Shown here one piece after another: positions 18,133 through 27,476 of a DNA stretch of 64,000 bases. Under the pieces are notes generated by a model. The model was given only the letters and a program-made list of their open reading frames with translations, was not told the DNA's origin and searched no databases. The stretch's first letter is position 1; each line of letters starts with the position of its first letter. The position numbers were made by a program, and so were the translations under genes. Source of the stretch: VXLM01 sp965242665 (lineage in GTDB: Bacteria; Chloroflexota; Dehalococcoidia; Lucifugimonadales; VXLM01); the NCBI GenBank assembly GCA_965242665.1, contig OZ251484.1, positions 496,001-560,000 of the forward strand, read 5' to 3'.

Positions 18133-18531
18133 ATGGCTGATATTCATTTCACGGCGGCGGAGGCCGAGTCGGCGATACCATGGATGCAGAACGCCGTCGA
18201 CTCCATGCGCGACGCGACTGCAAACGTGGAAGAAGCGCAGTCCCAGCTGAGCGACCTCATGGATGCCATCCAGTCGAACGGTCGCAAGTCGCACGGGGAA
18301 GAGTGGGAAGCGCAACAAACGGCCATCGCAGAAGCCGCCGAGACGATCCGCGCAGTACTCGAAGAGTTCGACGACCGCGGAATCATCCTGCGAGACCCGA
18401 AGCGGGGACTCGTAGACTTTCCCTCCATCCGAGAAGGCCGAGAAGTATACCTGTGCTGGATCTCCGGAGAGACCAGCATCGAGTACTGGCACGAGGTAGA
18501 CGAGGGATTCGAGGGCCGTCAGGCGCTGTGA
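18133..18531 (+). CDS. DUF2203 family protein
   Basis: A 132-residue protein matching the DUF2203 pattern: a helical N-terminal half (FTAAEAESAIPWM), then ILRDPKRGLVDFPSIREGREVYLCWISGE and YWHEVDEGFEGRQAL at the end. The family is widespread in bacteria and has no established function. It probably forms an operon with the MBL-fold gene 61 bases upstream. Its last 13 bases overlap the end of the convergent dehydrogenase gene. Confidence 0.78.
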   Translation: MADIHFTAAEAESAIPWMQNAVDSMRDATANVEEAQSQLSDLMDAIQSNGRKSHGEEWEAQQTAIAEAAETIRAVLEEFDDRGIILRDPKRGLVDFPSIREGREVYLCWISGETSIEYWHEVDEGFEGRQAL

Positions 18532-19265
18532 AGCCGTAGACGTTCGCCGCGCTCCGCCGCAACCTCGAATACGGCCCCGGTCGTGAACGAGCACTCGCCC
18601 GATGCGAGCCAGCAGACTACGGCGGCCAGTCCGTCCGTCATCGCTTGCCGCTCGTCGGACTTTGCGAGCGCGGGGTGATCGAGTGCATGTCTTGCAGGTT
18701 CGGAATAGATCGCGGCATTCACGCGGATTCCGGTATTGATGACGGACATGGCAACGGCCTTGGCGAGACCGACCATGGCTGCTTGAGTGCACGCGTGGAC
18801 GCTGCTGCCTCCCGCGCCGTGCCCTTCCCCCTGCGCCGACGCCACTATGACGATGCGCCCGTATCCACGCGCGTTCATCGACGGAATCGCCGCTTGGCAG
18901 TAGACCAGAGGCCCGCGCACGTCCACCGCGTAGGCCGCGTCGAGAACGCTCGGATTGACCGTGTGCGCTGCGCCTGCGATGTGCGGGTACTGCACGGCGT
19001 AGATGACGATGTCCAACCGTCCCCATACCAGCCGCGCGGTGGTCGCAGCCCATTTCGCGGCGGAAGCAGTGGATGGGTCTCCGATCAACAATCGTCCATC
19101 GACCCCGTTGGCGTCCAAGAGGTCTGCCGCACGCTCTCCGCGCTCCCGATCCGCTTCCACCAAGACGATCCTCGCCCCCTCCCGCCCCATCTGCGCGGCA
19201 GCGGCAAGCCCGACGCCGGATCCACCGCCCGCGACGATTGCTACTCGATCTTCGAAGCGCGTCAT
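18519..19265 (-). CDS. Short-chain dehydrogenase-like protein with altered catalytic residues
   Basis: A 248-residue Rossmann-fold SDR. The nucleotide-binding motif is GGGSGVG (13-19) and the acidic end of beta-2 is VEADRERG. The catalytic serine is present (S143 in VASAQG), but the YxxxK pair is H157-x-x-x-Q161 (HACTQ) and the usual Asn helix position is Asp (YAVDVRG). With Tyr and Lys both gone, classical hydride-transfer chemistry is unlikely. It could bind nucleotide or act as a regulatory or structural subunit. It is convergent with the DUF2203 gene. Confidence 0.78.
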   Translation of the reverse strand: MTRFEDRVAIVAGGGSGVGLAAAAQMGREGARIVLVEADRERGERAADLLDANGVDGRLLIGDPSTASAAKWAATTARLVWGRLDIVIYAVQYPHIAGAAHTVNPSVLDAAYAVDVRGPLVYCQAAIPSMNARGYGRIVIVASAQGEGHGAGGSSVHACTQAAMVGLAKAVAMSVINTGIRVNAAIYSEPARHALDHPALAKSDERQAMTDGLAAVVCWLASGECSFTTGAVFEVAAERGERLRLHSA

Positions 19266-19333
19266 GGTTGCGGCAAGGCTCCTGAGTGTTTGGATTCACT
19301 ACGAGCTACTCAGTAGTGTCGCGTTAGTGTGCA

Positions 19334-20794
19334 TCACTCCCACTGCTTGTCCTCCCACCACTCTGCGTCCATCCGCTCTTCCTCTACCCGCGCAACTCGC
19401 AGCTCCGCCAACGTCAGCTTGTTCGACTTCTTGCCGTTGCACGGGCCGCAAAGCAGCGTGAAGTTGGGCATCTCGTCCTTTCCACCCCTCGACTTCGGCC
19501 TCTTGTGATCCACTTGCAGATGGTCGGCGTAGGGCGGAACCCAGCCGCATCCTTGACACCGCATCCCGTCCCTCACTACTAGCTGCCTCCTGGCCTCGCT
19601 CACTGGGATTTTCGGGGCGTTCTTCTTCTGGCTGGTCACGACTAGCTCGGGCGCGACAGGCTCGCCGTCGTCCGTGCGTTCGGGGGCGTCTGTCAGAACG
19701 CGAACGATGTCGTTCCAAGCCATACTTGCGTTGACCTCGTTCCGCAAGCGTTCGAAGATTACCTCCTCAGCTTCTTCTCGGATGTCGATCCCAATCCACT
19801 GCCGCCCCAACTGCTCTGCGGCCACGCACGTCGTCGCGCAACCGGCGAACGGGTCGAGCACAATATCGCCCGGGTTCGATGACGCCTCGATGATTCGCTT
19901 GTATAACGCAAGCGGCTTCTGGGTAGGGTAGCCAGTGCGCTCCTTGGAATGGCTTTGCACAGGCGGAATATCCGTCCAAATCGAACCAGGGACGACACCC
20001 TTGTGCTCGTGGAGGTAACGTTTGAACCGCGGCACTCCTCCTCGTGGAGGCACGTGAATTCTGCCCTCCGCATCTAATGCCCTCGCTCGACTTTCTGGGT
20101 AGCGCCAAGGCCCCTTGTGCCCGTAGAATTCGTAGTCGTAGCCGCCTCCCGCCAGTCCCTTCGCCGATATGTTATCGGGGGTGTATTGACCTCGCTCGTC
20201 TTCATACCGATATGCCTTCAATTGCTTTGCGCTCAAGGGAATCCGCACGTTGTCCTTGCGAATAGGAGCGCCGTAGAACAATATGACGTCTGCTATCTTC
20301 CCAAACCCTGCGCCGTCGCTATGGGAAGCCTGCCGCTTCCAGACGATTTCGTTGCGGAAGTTTCGGCGTCCGAACACCGCGTCCATCATGGCCTTGATGT
20401 AGTGCGACGCAGTCGGATCGCAGTGAAGATAGATGCTGCCGGTATCCTTGAGTACCCGCTCCATCTCCAACACCCGAACAGCCATCCAGCACAGGAACGC
20501 GCCCATACCGTCCCCCCCTGCCGCCTGCGCTGACGCAATCACCGCGTATAGGCTGGGATGCTTTTCTAGTAGAGCCTTCGTCCACTCCGTATGGACGTCG
20601 TCGTCCCAGTTCCAGATGTCCTTGAACTCGACGTTCTTTCCTGCCTTCGTCGTACCCTCGAACGCGGGCACCCCCTTGTTGAACGGCGGGTCGGTTGCGA
20701 TGAGGTCGATACTCTTGGAATCCAAGCCGCGGAGGACGGGGAGGTTGTCTTCGAGGAAGAGCGTTCGGTTGTATGCTATACTGTTCATGGTCAT
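19334..20794 (-). CDS. DNA methyltransferase fused to HNH nuclease
   Basis: A 486-residue protein. Residues 1-360 are a beta-class adenine-N6/cytosine-N4 DNA methyltransferase: motif IV DPPFN (35-39) comes first, then a target-recognition stretch, then motif I LDPFAGCATTCVAAE. After a linker with DDGEPVAPELVV, the last 90 residues form an HNH nuclease: CQGCG, LQVDHKRPKSRGG, FTLLCGPCNGKKSNK. A single chain that could both mark and cut DNA suggests a compact restriction-modification enzyme. AGGAGG (20802-20807) lies 7 bases before the ATG. A 9-bp perfect inverted repeat sits just upstream. Confidence 0.85.
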   Translation of the reverse strand: MTMNSIAYNRTLFLEDNLPVLRGLDSKSIDLIATDPPFNKGVPAFEGTTKAGKNVEFKDIWNWDDDVHTEWTKALLEKHPSLYAVIASAQAAGGDGMGAFLCWMAVRVLEMERVLKDTGSIYLHCDPTASHYIKAMMDAVFGRRNFRNEIVWKRQASHSDGAGFGKIADVILFYGAPIRKDNVRIPLSAKQLKAYRYEDERGQYTPDNISAKGLAGGGYDYEFYGHKGPWRYPESRARALDAEGRIHVPPRGGVPRFKRYLHEHKGVVPGSIWTDIPPVQSHSKERTGYPTQKPLALYKRIIEASSNPGDIVLDPFAGCATTCVAAEQLGRQWIGIDIREEAEEVIFERLRNEVNASMAWNDIVRVLTDAPERTDDGEPVAPELVVTSQKKNAPKIPVSEARRQLVVRDGMRCQGCGWVPPYADHLQVDHKRPKSRGGKDEMPNFTLLCGPCNGKKSNKLTLAELRVARVEEERMDAEWWEDKQWE

Positions 20795-20817
20795 TGCAGA
20801 GCCTCCTGCTTTGGCTG

Positions 20818-20848
20818 GGTCGGGGGCGCTGGCTGGCTACCCCCGACC
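20818..20848. promoter_or_regulatory. Perfect 9-bp inverted repeat upstream of methyltransferase-HNH gene
   Basis: GGTCGGGGG (20818-20826) and CCCCCGACC (20840-20848) flank a 13-base loop, 10 bases beyond the ribosome site of the gene starting at 20794. It could be a repressor site or an RNA hairpin in the leader. Confidence 0.45.
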
Positions 20849-20953
20849 AAACCTACTCTATCACAACCGTACCGGCGTAGGGATGCCTAAACACGCTAAC
20901 GCAACACTACCGCTACTCTACGGGTCGACGTGCGTTCGGTCAACGGTGTGGGC

Positions 20954-21700
20954 ATGTCCGCGAATGCGTATACTTGCTGTGTGAAGACAGACCATTCCCC
21001 ATCTATCCTCCGGTGCCCGTTGTGCGCCTCTGCGGAAGTTGACCTGTTGTTCAGGAGCGTTCGGAAGAACCTCGAGCGGGAGTACGTTCGCTGCGGGGCG
21101 TGCGACCTCGTCTTCGTTCCGCGGAAGTTCCACTTGGACGAGGACGCCGCGAGGGCAAGGTATCTGTCACACGACAACGATCCGTCCAATGCCGACTACC
21201 GCCGCTTCCTCGCGCGCTTGTGGGACGAGCTCCGTCCTCGTCTGCGCCGCGGCGCGAGAGGTCTGGACTACGGCGCAGGCCCAGGTCCGGCCTTGGCCGC
21301 AATGATCGAGGAGGCGGGATTCTCGGCGTCGGTCTACGACCCGATCTTCCATCCGAACCAGCGCGCGGTGTCGGGAACATACGACTTCATCACCTGCACG
21401 GAGACGGCGGAACACTTCGCCAAGCCGCGAGCGGACTTCTTGCGGCTGGATCGGATGTTGGCGCGCGGAGCATGGCTGGGAGTCATGACCGAAACCCTTG
21501 ACGACTGGAGTCGCTTTGCGGACTGGTACTACCACCATGACCCGACGCATGTAGCGTTCTACAGTTCGCGCACGTTCCAATGGATCGCCTCTTGGCTGGG
21601 GTGGGAGGTGGAATTTCCGCGAGACCGAGTCATCCTGTTCCAAAAATGCGGCGAACGGATGGGGCGCGGTGATTCTATTTCGAGCGATCCTCTGGTATAG
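20954..21700 (+). CDS. Class I SAM methyltransferase with N-terminal zinc ribbon
   Basis: About 248 residues. The N-terminus has paired cysteines (CPLC and CGAC, 26 residues apart), a zinc ribbon common in methyltransferases acting on sugars or small molecules. The SAM-binding motif is RGLDYGAGPGPALAAMIEEAG, followed by SVYDPIF and DFITCTETAEHFAKP. The acceptor is unknown. Possible starts are GTG 20930, ATG 20954 and GTG 20981. TATACT (20969-20974) sits six bases before the GTG at 20981, which would fit a leaderless transcript; the ATG is given here as a compromise. Confidence 0.72.
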   Translation: MSANAYTCCVKTDHSPSILRCPLCASAEVDLLFRSVRKNLEREYVRCGACDLVFVPRKFHLDEDAARARYLSHDNDPSNADYRRFLARLWDELRPRLRRGARGLDYGAGPGPALAAMIEEAGFSASVYDPIFHPNQRAVSGTYDFITCTETAEHFAKPRADFLRLDRMLARGAWLGVMTETLDDWSRFADWYYHHDPTHVAFYSSRTFQWIASWLGWEVEFPRDRVILFQKCGERMGRGDSISSDPLV

Positions 21701-21782
21701 TCAACGGGAGATTAGGCGTCGTAATTGGATGGGGCGGCAGTATGGGAACGCACAACACGCGGAGTCGGAGCGTCCAACTGGA

Positions 21783-23015
21783 ATGACAACGCGCACGGTC
21801 GTCACTGGTATCGGAATCGTCAGTCCGGTGGGCCTGACGAGGGACTCCACATGGCATAACCTCTTGCGGGGAGTGTCCGGCATCGATCGCATCGCATCGT
21901 TCGACTCCGAGGATTTGGAAACGAAGATAGCGGGAGAGGTGAAGGGCTTCGAGCCGGCGGAGTACATGACGCGGAAGGACGCGCGTCGGATGGACCGTTT
22001 TTCGCAGTTGGCCATTGCCGCATCGCAGGAGGCGACCGACCAAGCGCAGCTCGACGATGCCGGGGAGCGGGTGTCGGTCATGGTGGCGAGCGGCATCGGA
22101 GGAATCATCACGCTTTCGGAACAGATCGAGGTGATGAACGAGAAAGGCCCCAGAAGGGTAAGCCCGTTCTTGGTGCCGATGATGCTGCCGGACATGGCGT
22201 CTGGGCACGTGTCCATGTCCATCGGCGCGAGGGGGCCGAACTACTCGACGGTATCGGCGTGTGCGAGCGGCGGGGACGCAATCGGCCAAGCGCAGTTGCT
22301 TCTGCGCGCAGGCGCGGCGGACATCGTAGTGGCGGGCGGAACGGAAGCGGCGGTATGCCGAATCGGACTTGCAGGGTTCATCTCCGCCAAAGCGCTTTCG
22401 AGGCGCAACGACGAACCTCAAAGGGCGTCCCGCCCGTTCGATGCGATGCGCGACGGCTTCGTCCTAGGAGAAGGCGCGGCGGTCTTGGTCATCGAGACCC
22501 TGGAGAGCGCCCAGGCGCGCGGCGCGCGACCGATTGCCGAAATGACAGGGTACGGATCCACCTCGGACGCGCACCACATAACCCAGCCCCATCCGGAAGG
22601 GGAAGGGGCGGCAAGAGCGATGGAGCTCGCCCTCGCCGATGCACAGCTGCACCCCGGGGATCTGGACTACATCAACGCGCACGGCACGTCGACGCCTCTC
22701 AACGACCGAAGCGAAACCTTGGCGATGAAGAAGGTCTTCGGAGACGAGGCGTACAGGATACCGACGAGTTCGACGAAGTCGATGACCGGTCACTTGCTTG
22801 GCGCAAGCGGCGCCCTCGAGGCGGCTATTTCCGTGCTCGCCATCGTAAACGCGGCCGCGCCCCCTACGATCAACTTGGAAGAGCCGGATCCCGATTGCGA
22901 CCTCGACTACATCCCCCACACCCCGCGCCGAGGTAGAATCCGAACTGCCATGAGCAACTCGTTCGGATTCGGAGGACACAATGCCAGCCTCATCTTCACG
23001 GAATTTTCCGAATAG
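21783..23015 (+). CDS. fabF: Beta-ketoacyl-ACP synthase II
   Basis: A 410-residue condensing enzyme of fatty-acid elongation (malonyl-ACP plus acyl-ACP). The active-site cysteine is in VSACASGGDAIG, and the two histidines are in NAHGTSTPLND and SMTGHLLGASGALE. The end GFGGHNASLIF is typical of FabF. Start: MTTRTVVTGIGIVSPVG aligns with family N-termini; an upstream in-frame ATG at 21729 is possible. TATAGT at 21696-21701 could serve as a -10. recJ follows after 21 bases, so the two are probably co-transcribed. No other fab gene is nearby. Confidence 0.92.
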   Translation: MTTRTVVTGIGIVSPVGLTRDSTWHNLLRGVSGIDRIASFDSEDLETKIAGEVKGFEPAEYMTRKDARRMDRFSQLAIAASQEATDQAQLDDAGERVSVMVASGIGGIITLSEQIEVMNEKGPRRVSPFLVPMMLPDMASGHVSMSIGARGPNYSTVSACASGGDAIGQAQLLLRAGAADIVVAGGTEAAVCRIGLAGFISAKALSRRNDEPQRASRPFDAMRDGFVLGEGAAVLVIETLESAQARGARPIAEMTGYGSTSDAHHITQPHPEGEGAARAMELALADAQLHPGDLDYINAHGTSTPLNDRSETLAMKKVFGDEAYRIPTSSTKSMTGHLLGASGALEAAISVLAIVNAAAPPTINLEEPDPDCDLDYIPHTPRRGRIRTAMSNSFGFGGHNASLIFTEFSE

Positions 23016-23036
23016 CCGCTGCCTCCTCTCCATACG

Positions 23037-24743
23037 ATGAAAGCACTCGAAAAAGTATGGAAGATGCTCCCGGCCGCCCCCGAGGAATTCGCGGAGTCCA
23101 TCGGGTATCCTCCCTTCGAAGCGCAGCTGCTCTACAACCGCGGACTCCACAGCGCAGACTGCGCCAGAGCCTTCTTGCAGGCAGGTGACGAACTTTCTCA
23201 TGACCCGTTCTTGCTGCCGGACATGGACAAGGCCGTCGCACGGCTACGCAGCGCGGCGTTTGGAGGAGACGTCATCGGCGTCTTTGGGGACTTCGATACG
23301 GACGGAGTGTCCGGCACCGCGGTAGTCGTAACGGCCCTGGAGAGTCTGGGCATGGAAGTCGTGCCCTACTTGCCGCACCGTGTAGAGGAAGGCCACGGAC
23401 TTACCCTGAAAGCCGTCGACTATCTCGAGTCGAAAGGCGTCACCCTCCTCATAACCGTCGACAACGGCGTAAGCTCCGGAGTAGAGCTAGCCCACGCAGC
23501 TATGCGAGGTATCGAAACCATCGTCACAGACCACCACTCCCTCCCCCCAGACCCGCCGTCCCCCTCGGACGTGGTTGCGGTCGTCAACCCGCGTCGAGAT
23601 GACCACGAATACCCGACCAGAAATCTGACGGGGGCGGGACTCGCGTACAAGCTCATGGAGGGACTGTGGGTATCGCTTGGCAAACGCCGCCCGGAGCATC
23701 TGTTGGAGTTTGCGGCGCTTGGGACGGTTTCCGATGTCGCCCCGCTCGTCGGAGAAAATCGGTACATCGTCAAGCGAGGCCTCGAGTTCATGGCATCCAC
23801 CGGCAATCCGGGGCTCCGTGCGCTCATGAGCCGGAGCGGGCCGGCACGGAATGAAATGGGTACCGAGTACCTCTCCTTCACTGTCATCCCCCGTCTGAAC
23901 GCGCCCGGGCGTATCGACCACGCCCGGCACAGCTTGGATCTGCTTACGACGTCCGACGATGAGGAGGCTCTCGCGATCGCCGACCGCTTGGAGACCGTGA
24001 ACGATGAACGCAAGATGTTGGCCGCCGACGGACTCGAAGAGGCCATCTTGCAGGTCCACGACGCACACGATGGGGCATTGCCTCCCCTCCTGTTCGTCGA
24101 AAGCGAGACGTGGCACCGAGGAATCCTTGGATTGATCGCCGGCAGCCTTTGCGAGCGATTCTATCGCCCTGCAGTCGTCGTCCGCCGCGGTGGATACGAG
24201 TCGTGGGCCAGCGCCCGCAGCATTCCCGAGTTCGACGTCACGGCCGCCATCACTTCCACCAGCCCCACCCTCCCCCGGCACGGAGGCCACTCGGAAGCAG
24301 GGGGATTCACCGTCTCAACCGAGGATCTTCCAGTCATGCGACGAGAGCTCGTTGCACGCGCCGCACAGCAGCTGGTCGACTTGGAGCTCGTTCCCACAAT
24401 CGAGATCGACGCAGAGGCGTCTCCCGCTTCTCTCCCAGGCGAACGATTCGAGTTCATGAGGAAGCTCGGGCCGTTTGGAAAGGCCAACCCCGATCCTGTC
24501 TTGCTCGCCCGCGGGGCCCGCGTCGTCGACGCCCGTCGAGTCGGCTCTCAACGAGACCATTGGAAGATGAGAATAGCGCACGAAGGCAAGACGTGGCCGG
24601 CGGTGGCCTTCCGGCAGGGAAAGAAGCAAGTGAATGTCGGGGATGCGCTGGACGTCGTCTACACCTTCGGGCTGAACACTTGGAACGGACAGACCGAGTG
24701 CCAGCTCACGGTCGTAGATATGCGTCCATCCTCGCCGCACTAA
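23037..24743 (+). CDS. recJ: Single-strand-specific exonuclease RecJ
   Basis: A 568-residue DHH-superfamily 5'-3' exonuclease used in recombination and mismatch repair. The phosphoesterase motifs are visible: VFGDFDTDGVSGTA (motif I, with DFDTD where DYDVD is usual), TVDNGVSSGVE, IVTDHHSLP, and NPRRDD. The DHHA1 half has WHRGILGLIAGSLCERFYRPAVVV and GGHSEAGGFT. A C-terminal OB-like domain (LGPFGKANPDPVL onward) completes the bacterial RecJ layout. The start is 21 bases after fabF. Confidence 0.93.
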   Translation: MKALEKVWKMLPAAPEEFAESIGYPPFEAQLLYNRGLHSADCARAFLQAGDELSHDPFLLPDMDKAVARLRSAAFGGDVIGVFGDFDTDGVSGTAVVVTALESLGMEVVPYLPHRVEEGHGLTLKAVDYLESKGVTLLITVDNGVSSGVELAHAAMRGIETIVTDHHSLPPDPPSPSDVVAVVNPRRDDHEYPTRNLTGAGLAYKLMEGLWVSLGKRRPEHLLEFAALGTVSDVAPLVGENRYIVKRGLEFMASTGNPGLRALMSRSGPARNEMGTEYLSFTVIPRLNAPGRIDHARHSLDLLTTSDDEEALAIADRLETVNDERKMLAADGLEEAILQVHDAHDGALPPLLFVESETWHRGILGLIAGSLCERFYRPAVVVRRGGYESWASARSIPEFDVTAAITSTSPTLPRHGGHSEAGGFTVSTEDLPVMRRELVARAAQQLVDLELVPTIEIDAEASPASLPGERFEFMRKLGPFGKANPDPVLLARGARVVDARRVGSQRDHWKMRIAHEGKTWPAVAFRQGKKQVNVGDALDVVYTFGLNTWNGQTECQLTVVDMRPSSPH

Positions 24744-24765
24744 GCGAACGCCGTCGGTTCTCGGC

Positions 24766-25629
24766 TTACCGCTCTTTCCGCCGCCGCTCCGCACGCGTGC
24801 CCTGCACAGTCTCTCCAATAGTCTCCGCCTTGCTCACGATCCGAGAGCGAATCAGCAGCAACGGAATGGTGACGGCGAGAACCAACAAGGCGATGTAATG
24901 CGCTTCTTGCATCCCGAACGCCCACACCCTGTCCTCTCGGAAGAACGTTATCGCGAACCGCCCAACGGCGTAGAGCGCCAAGTACACGGCGAACAACATC
25001 CCGTCGGGTTTGAGGCGCCCGCGCAGCAGCCATATGACGGCGAATGCCAGGGTGTTCCAGAATATCTCGTAGACGATGACAGGGTGAACGAAGTCATGTG
25101 CGGCCGCGCCGCCGGATGCACAGTTTATAGCGGGGCTCTCCTCGTTTGGCCACCGCATCGCGAAGAACATGTCCAGCGGCTTCGCGCAGTGCTCCCCGTT
25201 GATGATGTCTCCAATTCTCCCAATGGACTGGGTGAACGGCAGCACCGGCGCCGCCAAGTCCGCAATCGTGCCGATTGGGTATTTCTTGATGTAAGCGTAT
25301 CCTGCGCCGCCGATGAATCCGCCAAGGATGCCCCCCCAAAGCCCAATGCCTCCGGCCCAAACCGCAAATATCTGACCAAGGTCGTCCTGATAGATGTCCC
25401 AGTTGTCGATGACGTGCACTAGACGAGCGCCGACGATGCCTCCGATGATCGCCCATATCGCTACGGAGTAGATCGTGTCCGACTCGATGCCGCGCGTGGG
25501 AGCCCACCGCCCAACCAGAATCACGCCGACCGTGACAGCGACGAAAGTGAAAAACCCATGCCAGCTGACGATGAGAGTGCCGCCGATGTCGCCGGCGAAG
25601 AGGTTGGGATGGATGTCGATTGTAATCAT
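24766..25629 (-). CDS. lgt: Prolipoprotein diacylglyceryl transferase
   Basis: A 287-residue multi-pass membrane enzyme that transfers diacylglycerol to the lipobox cysteine of prolipoproteins. Signatures are WHGFFTF near the N-terminus, GARLVHVIDNW, GGIGLWGGILGG and SIGRIGDIINGEH with the key Arg and Asn, then VHPVIVYEIFWN. A TATACT box (25655-25660) lies 25 bases upstream of the ATG. It would process the lipoproteins at 2396, 43844 and 54689. Confidence 0.93.
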   Translation of the reverse strand: MITIDIHPNLFAGDIGGTLIVSWHGFFTFVAVTVGVILVGRWAPTRGIESDTIYSVAIWAIIGGIVGARLVHVIDNWDIYQDDLGQIFAVWAGGIGLWGGILGGFIGGAGYAYIKKYPIGTIADLAAPVLPFTQSIGRIGDIINGEHCAKPLDMFFAMRWPNEESPAINCASGGAAAHDFVHPVIVYEIFWNTLAFAVIWLLRGRLKPDGMLFAVYLALYAVGRFAITFFREDRVWAFGMQEAHYIALLVLAVTIPLLLIRSRIVSKAETIGETVQGTRAERRRKER

Positions 25630-25660
25630 GGAGTGATGAACTGCAACAAAGCGAAGTATA

Positions 25661-26010
25661 CTCTAAGGCCAGTTCGCGTCGGTGTCAAGTAGTCGTCCGA
25701 GGTATGCAAGGGTCTCCGTTCGCGGGAACGACATTCGGCGAATTACCCTCCACAACCGCATTCGACCAAAGCCAACACACGACCGAACGGAGAAAACAGG
25801 GTCCAACCCCGAAACTACGCGGATGGAGAACTCCCGCCCAACCCCCCGACGCACCCTCCCGCCTCGAGATGTCGGAATACATCGACGCATGGCAACCCTG
25901 CCCAGACCACACGTGCATGGAAGGAATACCGGTATGCGGGGTGTCTATCCCCTGCATCTATGTTTGTTGTACAATTGAACCCGTTGTTGCGAGCGAGGAG
26001 GGAGCGCACC
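25661..26010. other. Gap between lgt and the decarboxylase operon
   Basis: No gene is supported in these 350 bases; open frames on both strands are short and unconserved-looking. TACAAT at 25970-25975 is a candidate -10 for the operon starting at 26011. The 11-mer TGTACAATTGA found here recurs upstream of the solute-binding protein gene (near 43800). Confidence 0.4.
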
Positions 26011-26301
26011 TTGACGTTTGGAGTTGACCCAGCGACGTTTCAAGAAGGGTTGGGCCTCACTGCCATTGGGGTCAGCACTGCCTTTGCGTTGCTGATCGTC
26101 TTATACGCAGGAGTTTGGGTGGTCGGCAGGTTCCTTGGCCCGAAACGGCCGGAGCCCGATGCGTCGGACTCAACTTCGGCGGACAGTCGAGACAAGGCTC
26201 TCGCGGCCGCGGTCGCGGTAAGCGTGCTGCGTGAGATACGGGACAATTCCGCTGCGCTGCCGCCCTCTTCGTCGGACAGCCAGCTTCTTCCTAAAGGCTA
26301 A
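26011..26301 (+). CDS. OadG-like small membrane subunit of Na+-pumping decarboxylase
   Basis: A 96-residue protein with one transmembrane helix (about residues 15-41, LGLTAIGVSTAFALLIVLYAGVWVVG) and a polar, acidic C-terminal tail. The shape and the position immediately before the beta subunit match the gamma subunit of oxaloacetate/methylmalonyl-CoA decarboxylases, which holds the complex together. The TTG start at 26011 is chosen because GAGGAGGGAG (25995-26004) lies just before it. The gene ends 10 bases before the beta-subunit start. Confidence 0.7.
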   Translation: MTFGVDPATFQEGLGLTAIGVSTAFALLIVLYAGVWVVGRFLGPKRPEPDASDSTSADSRDKALAAAVAVSVLREIRDNSAALPPSSSDSQLLPKG

Positions 26302-26311
26302 CGGTCAGTCA

Positions 26312-27463
26312 TTGGCTGAATTCATCGATTTCTATCAATCAACCGGCATTGCCAACATTGCTTGGCAGCAAGCCGTCATGATCCTCGTCGGTCTCGGGTT
26401 CATCTTCTTGGCCGTCGCGAGGAACATGGAGCCGTACGAGTTGCTGCCCATTGGTCTGGGAATCGTGGCCGTGAACATACCGTTGACCGGGCTGGCGGTT
26501 CTGCCCACTGAGGATGCGGGCGTCCAAGAGGCGGGCATCTTCGGGATCACCTTCCACTATGGTTTGGCCTTTTGGAACATTTTGCCGCCGTTGATGTTCC
26601 TTGGACTTGGGGCCGGCACGGACTTTGGCCCGATGATTGCGAACCCGAAGACTCTCCTGCTGGGCGCGGCGGCTCAGATCGGCATCTTCGCCGCGTTTTG
26701 GGGCGCGCTGGCAACAGGGCGTTTCGAGATTCCTGAGGCCGCGGCTATCGGCATCATCGGCGGCGCGGATGGCCCCACGACCATCTTCATCTCCGCCAAG
26801 CTTGCCCCGGACCTGCTTGGCATCACTGCAGTCATTGCCTACTCATACGTTGCAACCGTTGCGTTCATCCAACCTCCCCTCATGAAGCTGTTTACGACGC
26901 GGAAGGAGCGCGAGATCGAGATGAAGCCTCTGCGGGATGTCTCTCGGCGCGAGAAGCTCATCATTCCTCTGGTCATCATGGTCGCAGTGATCTTGATCGT
27001 GCCCCGTTCCGCACCGCTGATCTCCATGTTCATGATCGGCAATCTGCTCAAGGAAAGCGGCGTGGTTCCACGCCTCTCGCAAGCGGCGACCGACGTGATC
27101 CTCTACACGGCGACGATCTTCCTGATGCTGACCATTGGCGCACAGCTCGAGGCCGAGCGGGTGTTCGAGCTGGATACTCTGTTGATACTCGTGCTTGGAC
27201 TCGCCGCATTCTCTGCCGGAACCGCAGGCGGGCTACTCTTCGCCAAGGTGATGAACTTGTTCCTCAAGGAAAAGATCAATCCCCTCATAGGATCTGCCGG
27301 CGTATCTGCTGTGCCCATGGCAGCTCGAACGTCCCACCACTTGGGGCAGGAGGCGAATCCGAAGAACTTCCTGCTCTACCACGCCATGGGGCCGAATGCG
27401 GCCGGGGTCATTGGATCGGCGGGCGTGGCCGGCGTCTTCCTGGCCCTGATCCAATCGGGATAG
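26312..27463 (+). CDS. oadB: Na+-translocating decarboxylase beta subunit
   Basis: A 383-residue multi-pass protein of the OadB/GcdB/MmdB family, which couples decarboxylation of carboxybiotin to sodium export. The signature IIGGADGPTTIFISAKLAP carries the key Asp, and SAGVSAVPMAARTSHHLGQ plus FLLYHAMGPNAAGVIGSA are conserved late segments. The N-terminus LAEFIDFYQSTGIANIAWQQAVMILVGLG fits family starts, supporting the TTG at 26312. A GTG at 26231 would overlap the previous gene. Whether the substrate is oxaloacetate, methylmalonyl-CoA or glutaconyl-CoA cannot be told. Confidence 0.9.
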   Translation: MAEFIDFYQSTGIANIAWQQAVMILVGLGFIFLAVARNMEPYELLPIGLGIVAVNIPLTGLAVLPTEDAGVQEAGIFGITFHYGLAFWNILPPLMFLGLGAGTDFGPMIANPKTLLLGAAAQIGIFAAFWGALATGRFEIPEAAAIGIIGGADGPTTIFISAKLAPDLLGITAVIAYSYVATVAFIQPPLMKLFTTRKEREIEMKPLRDVSRREKLIIPLVIMVAVILIVPRSAPLISMFMIGNLLKESGVVPRLSQAATDVILYTATIFLMLTIGAQLEAERVFELDTLLILVLGLAAFSAGTAGGLLFAKVMNLFLKEKINPLIGSAGVSAVPMAARTSHHLGQEANPKNFLLYHAMGPNAAGVIGSAGVAGVFLALIQSG

Positions 27464-27476
27464 CGGCGGTCTTGCG

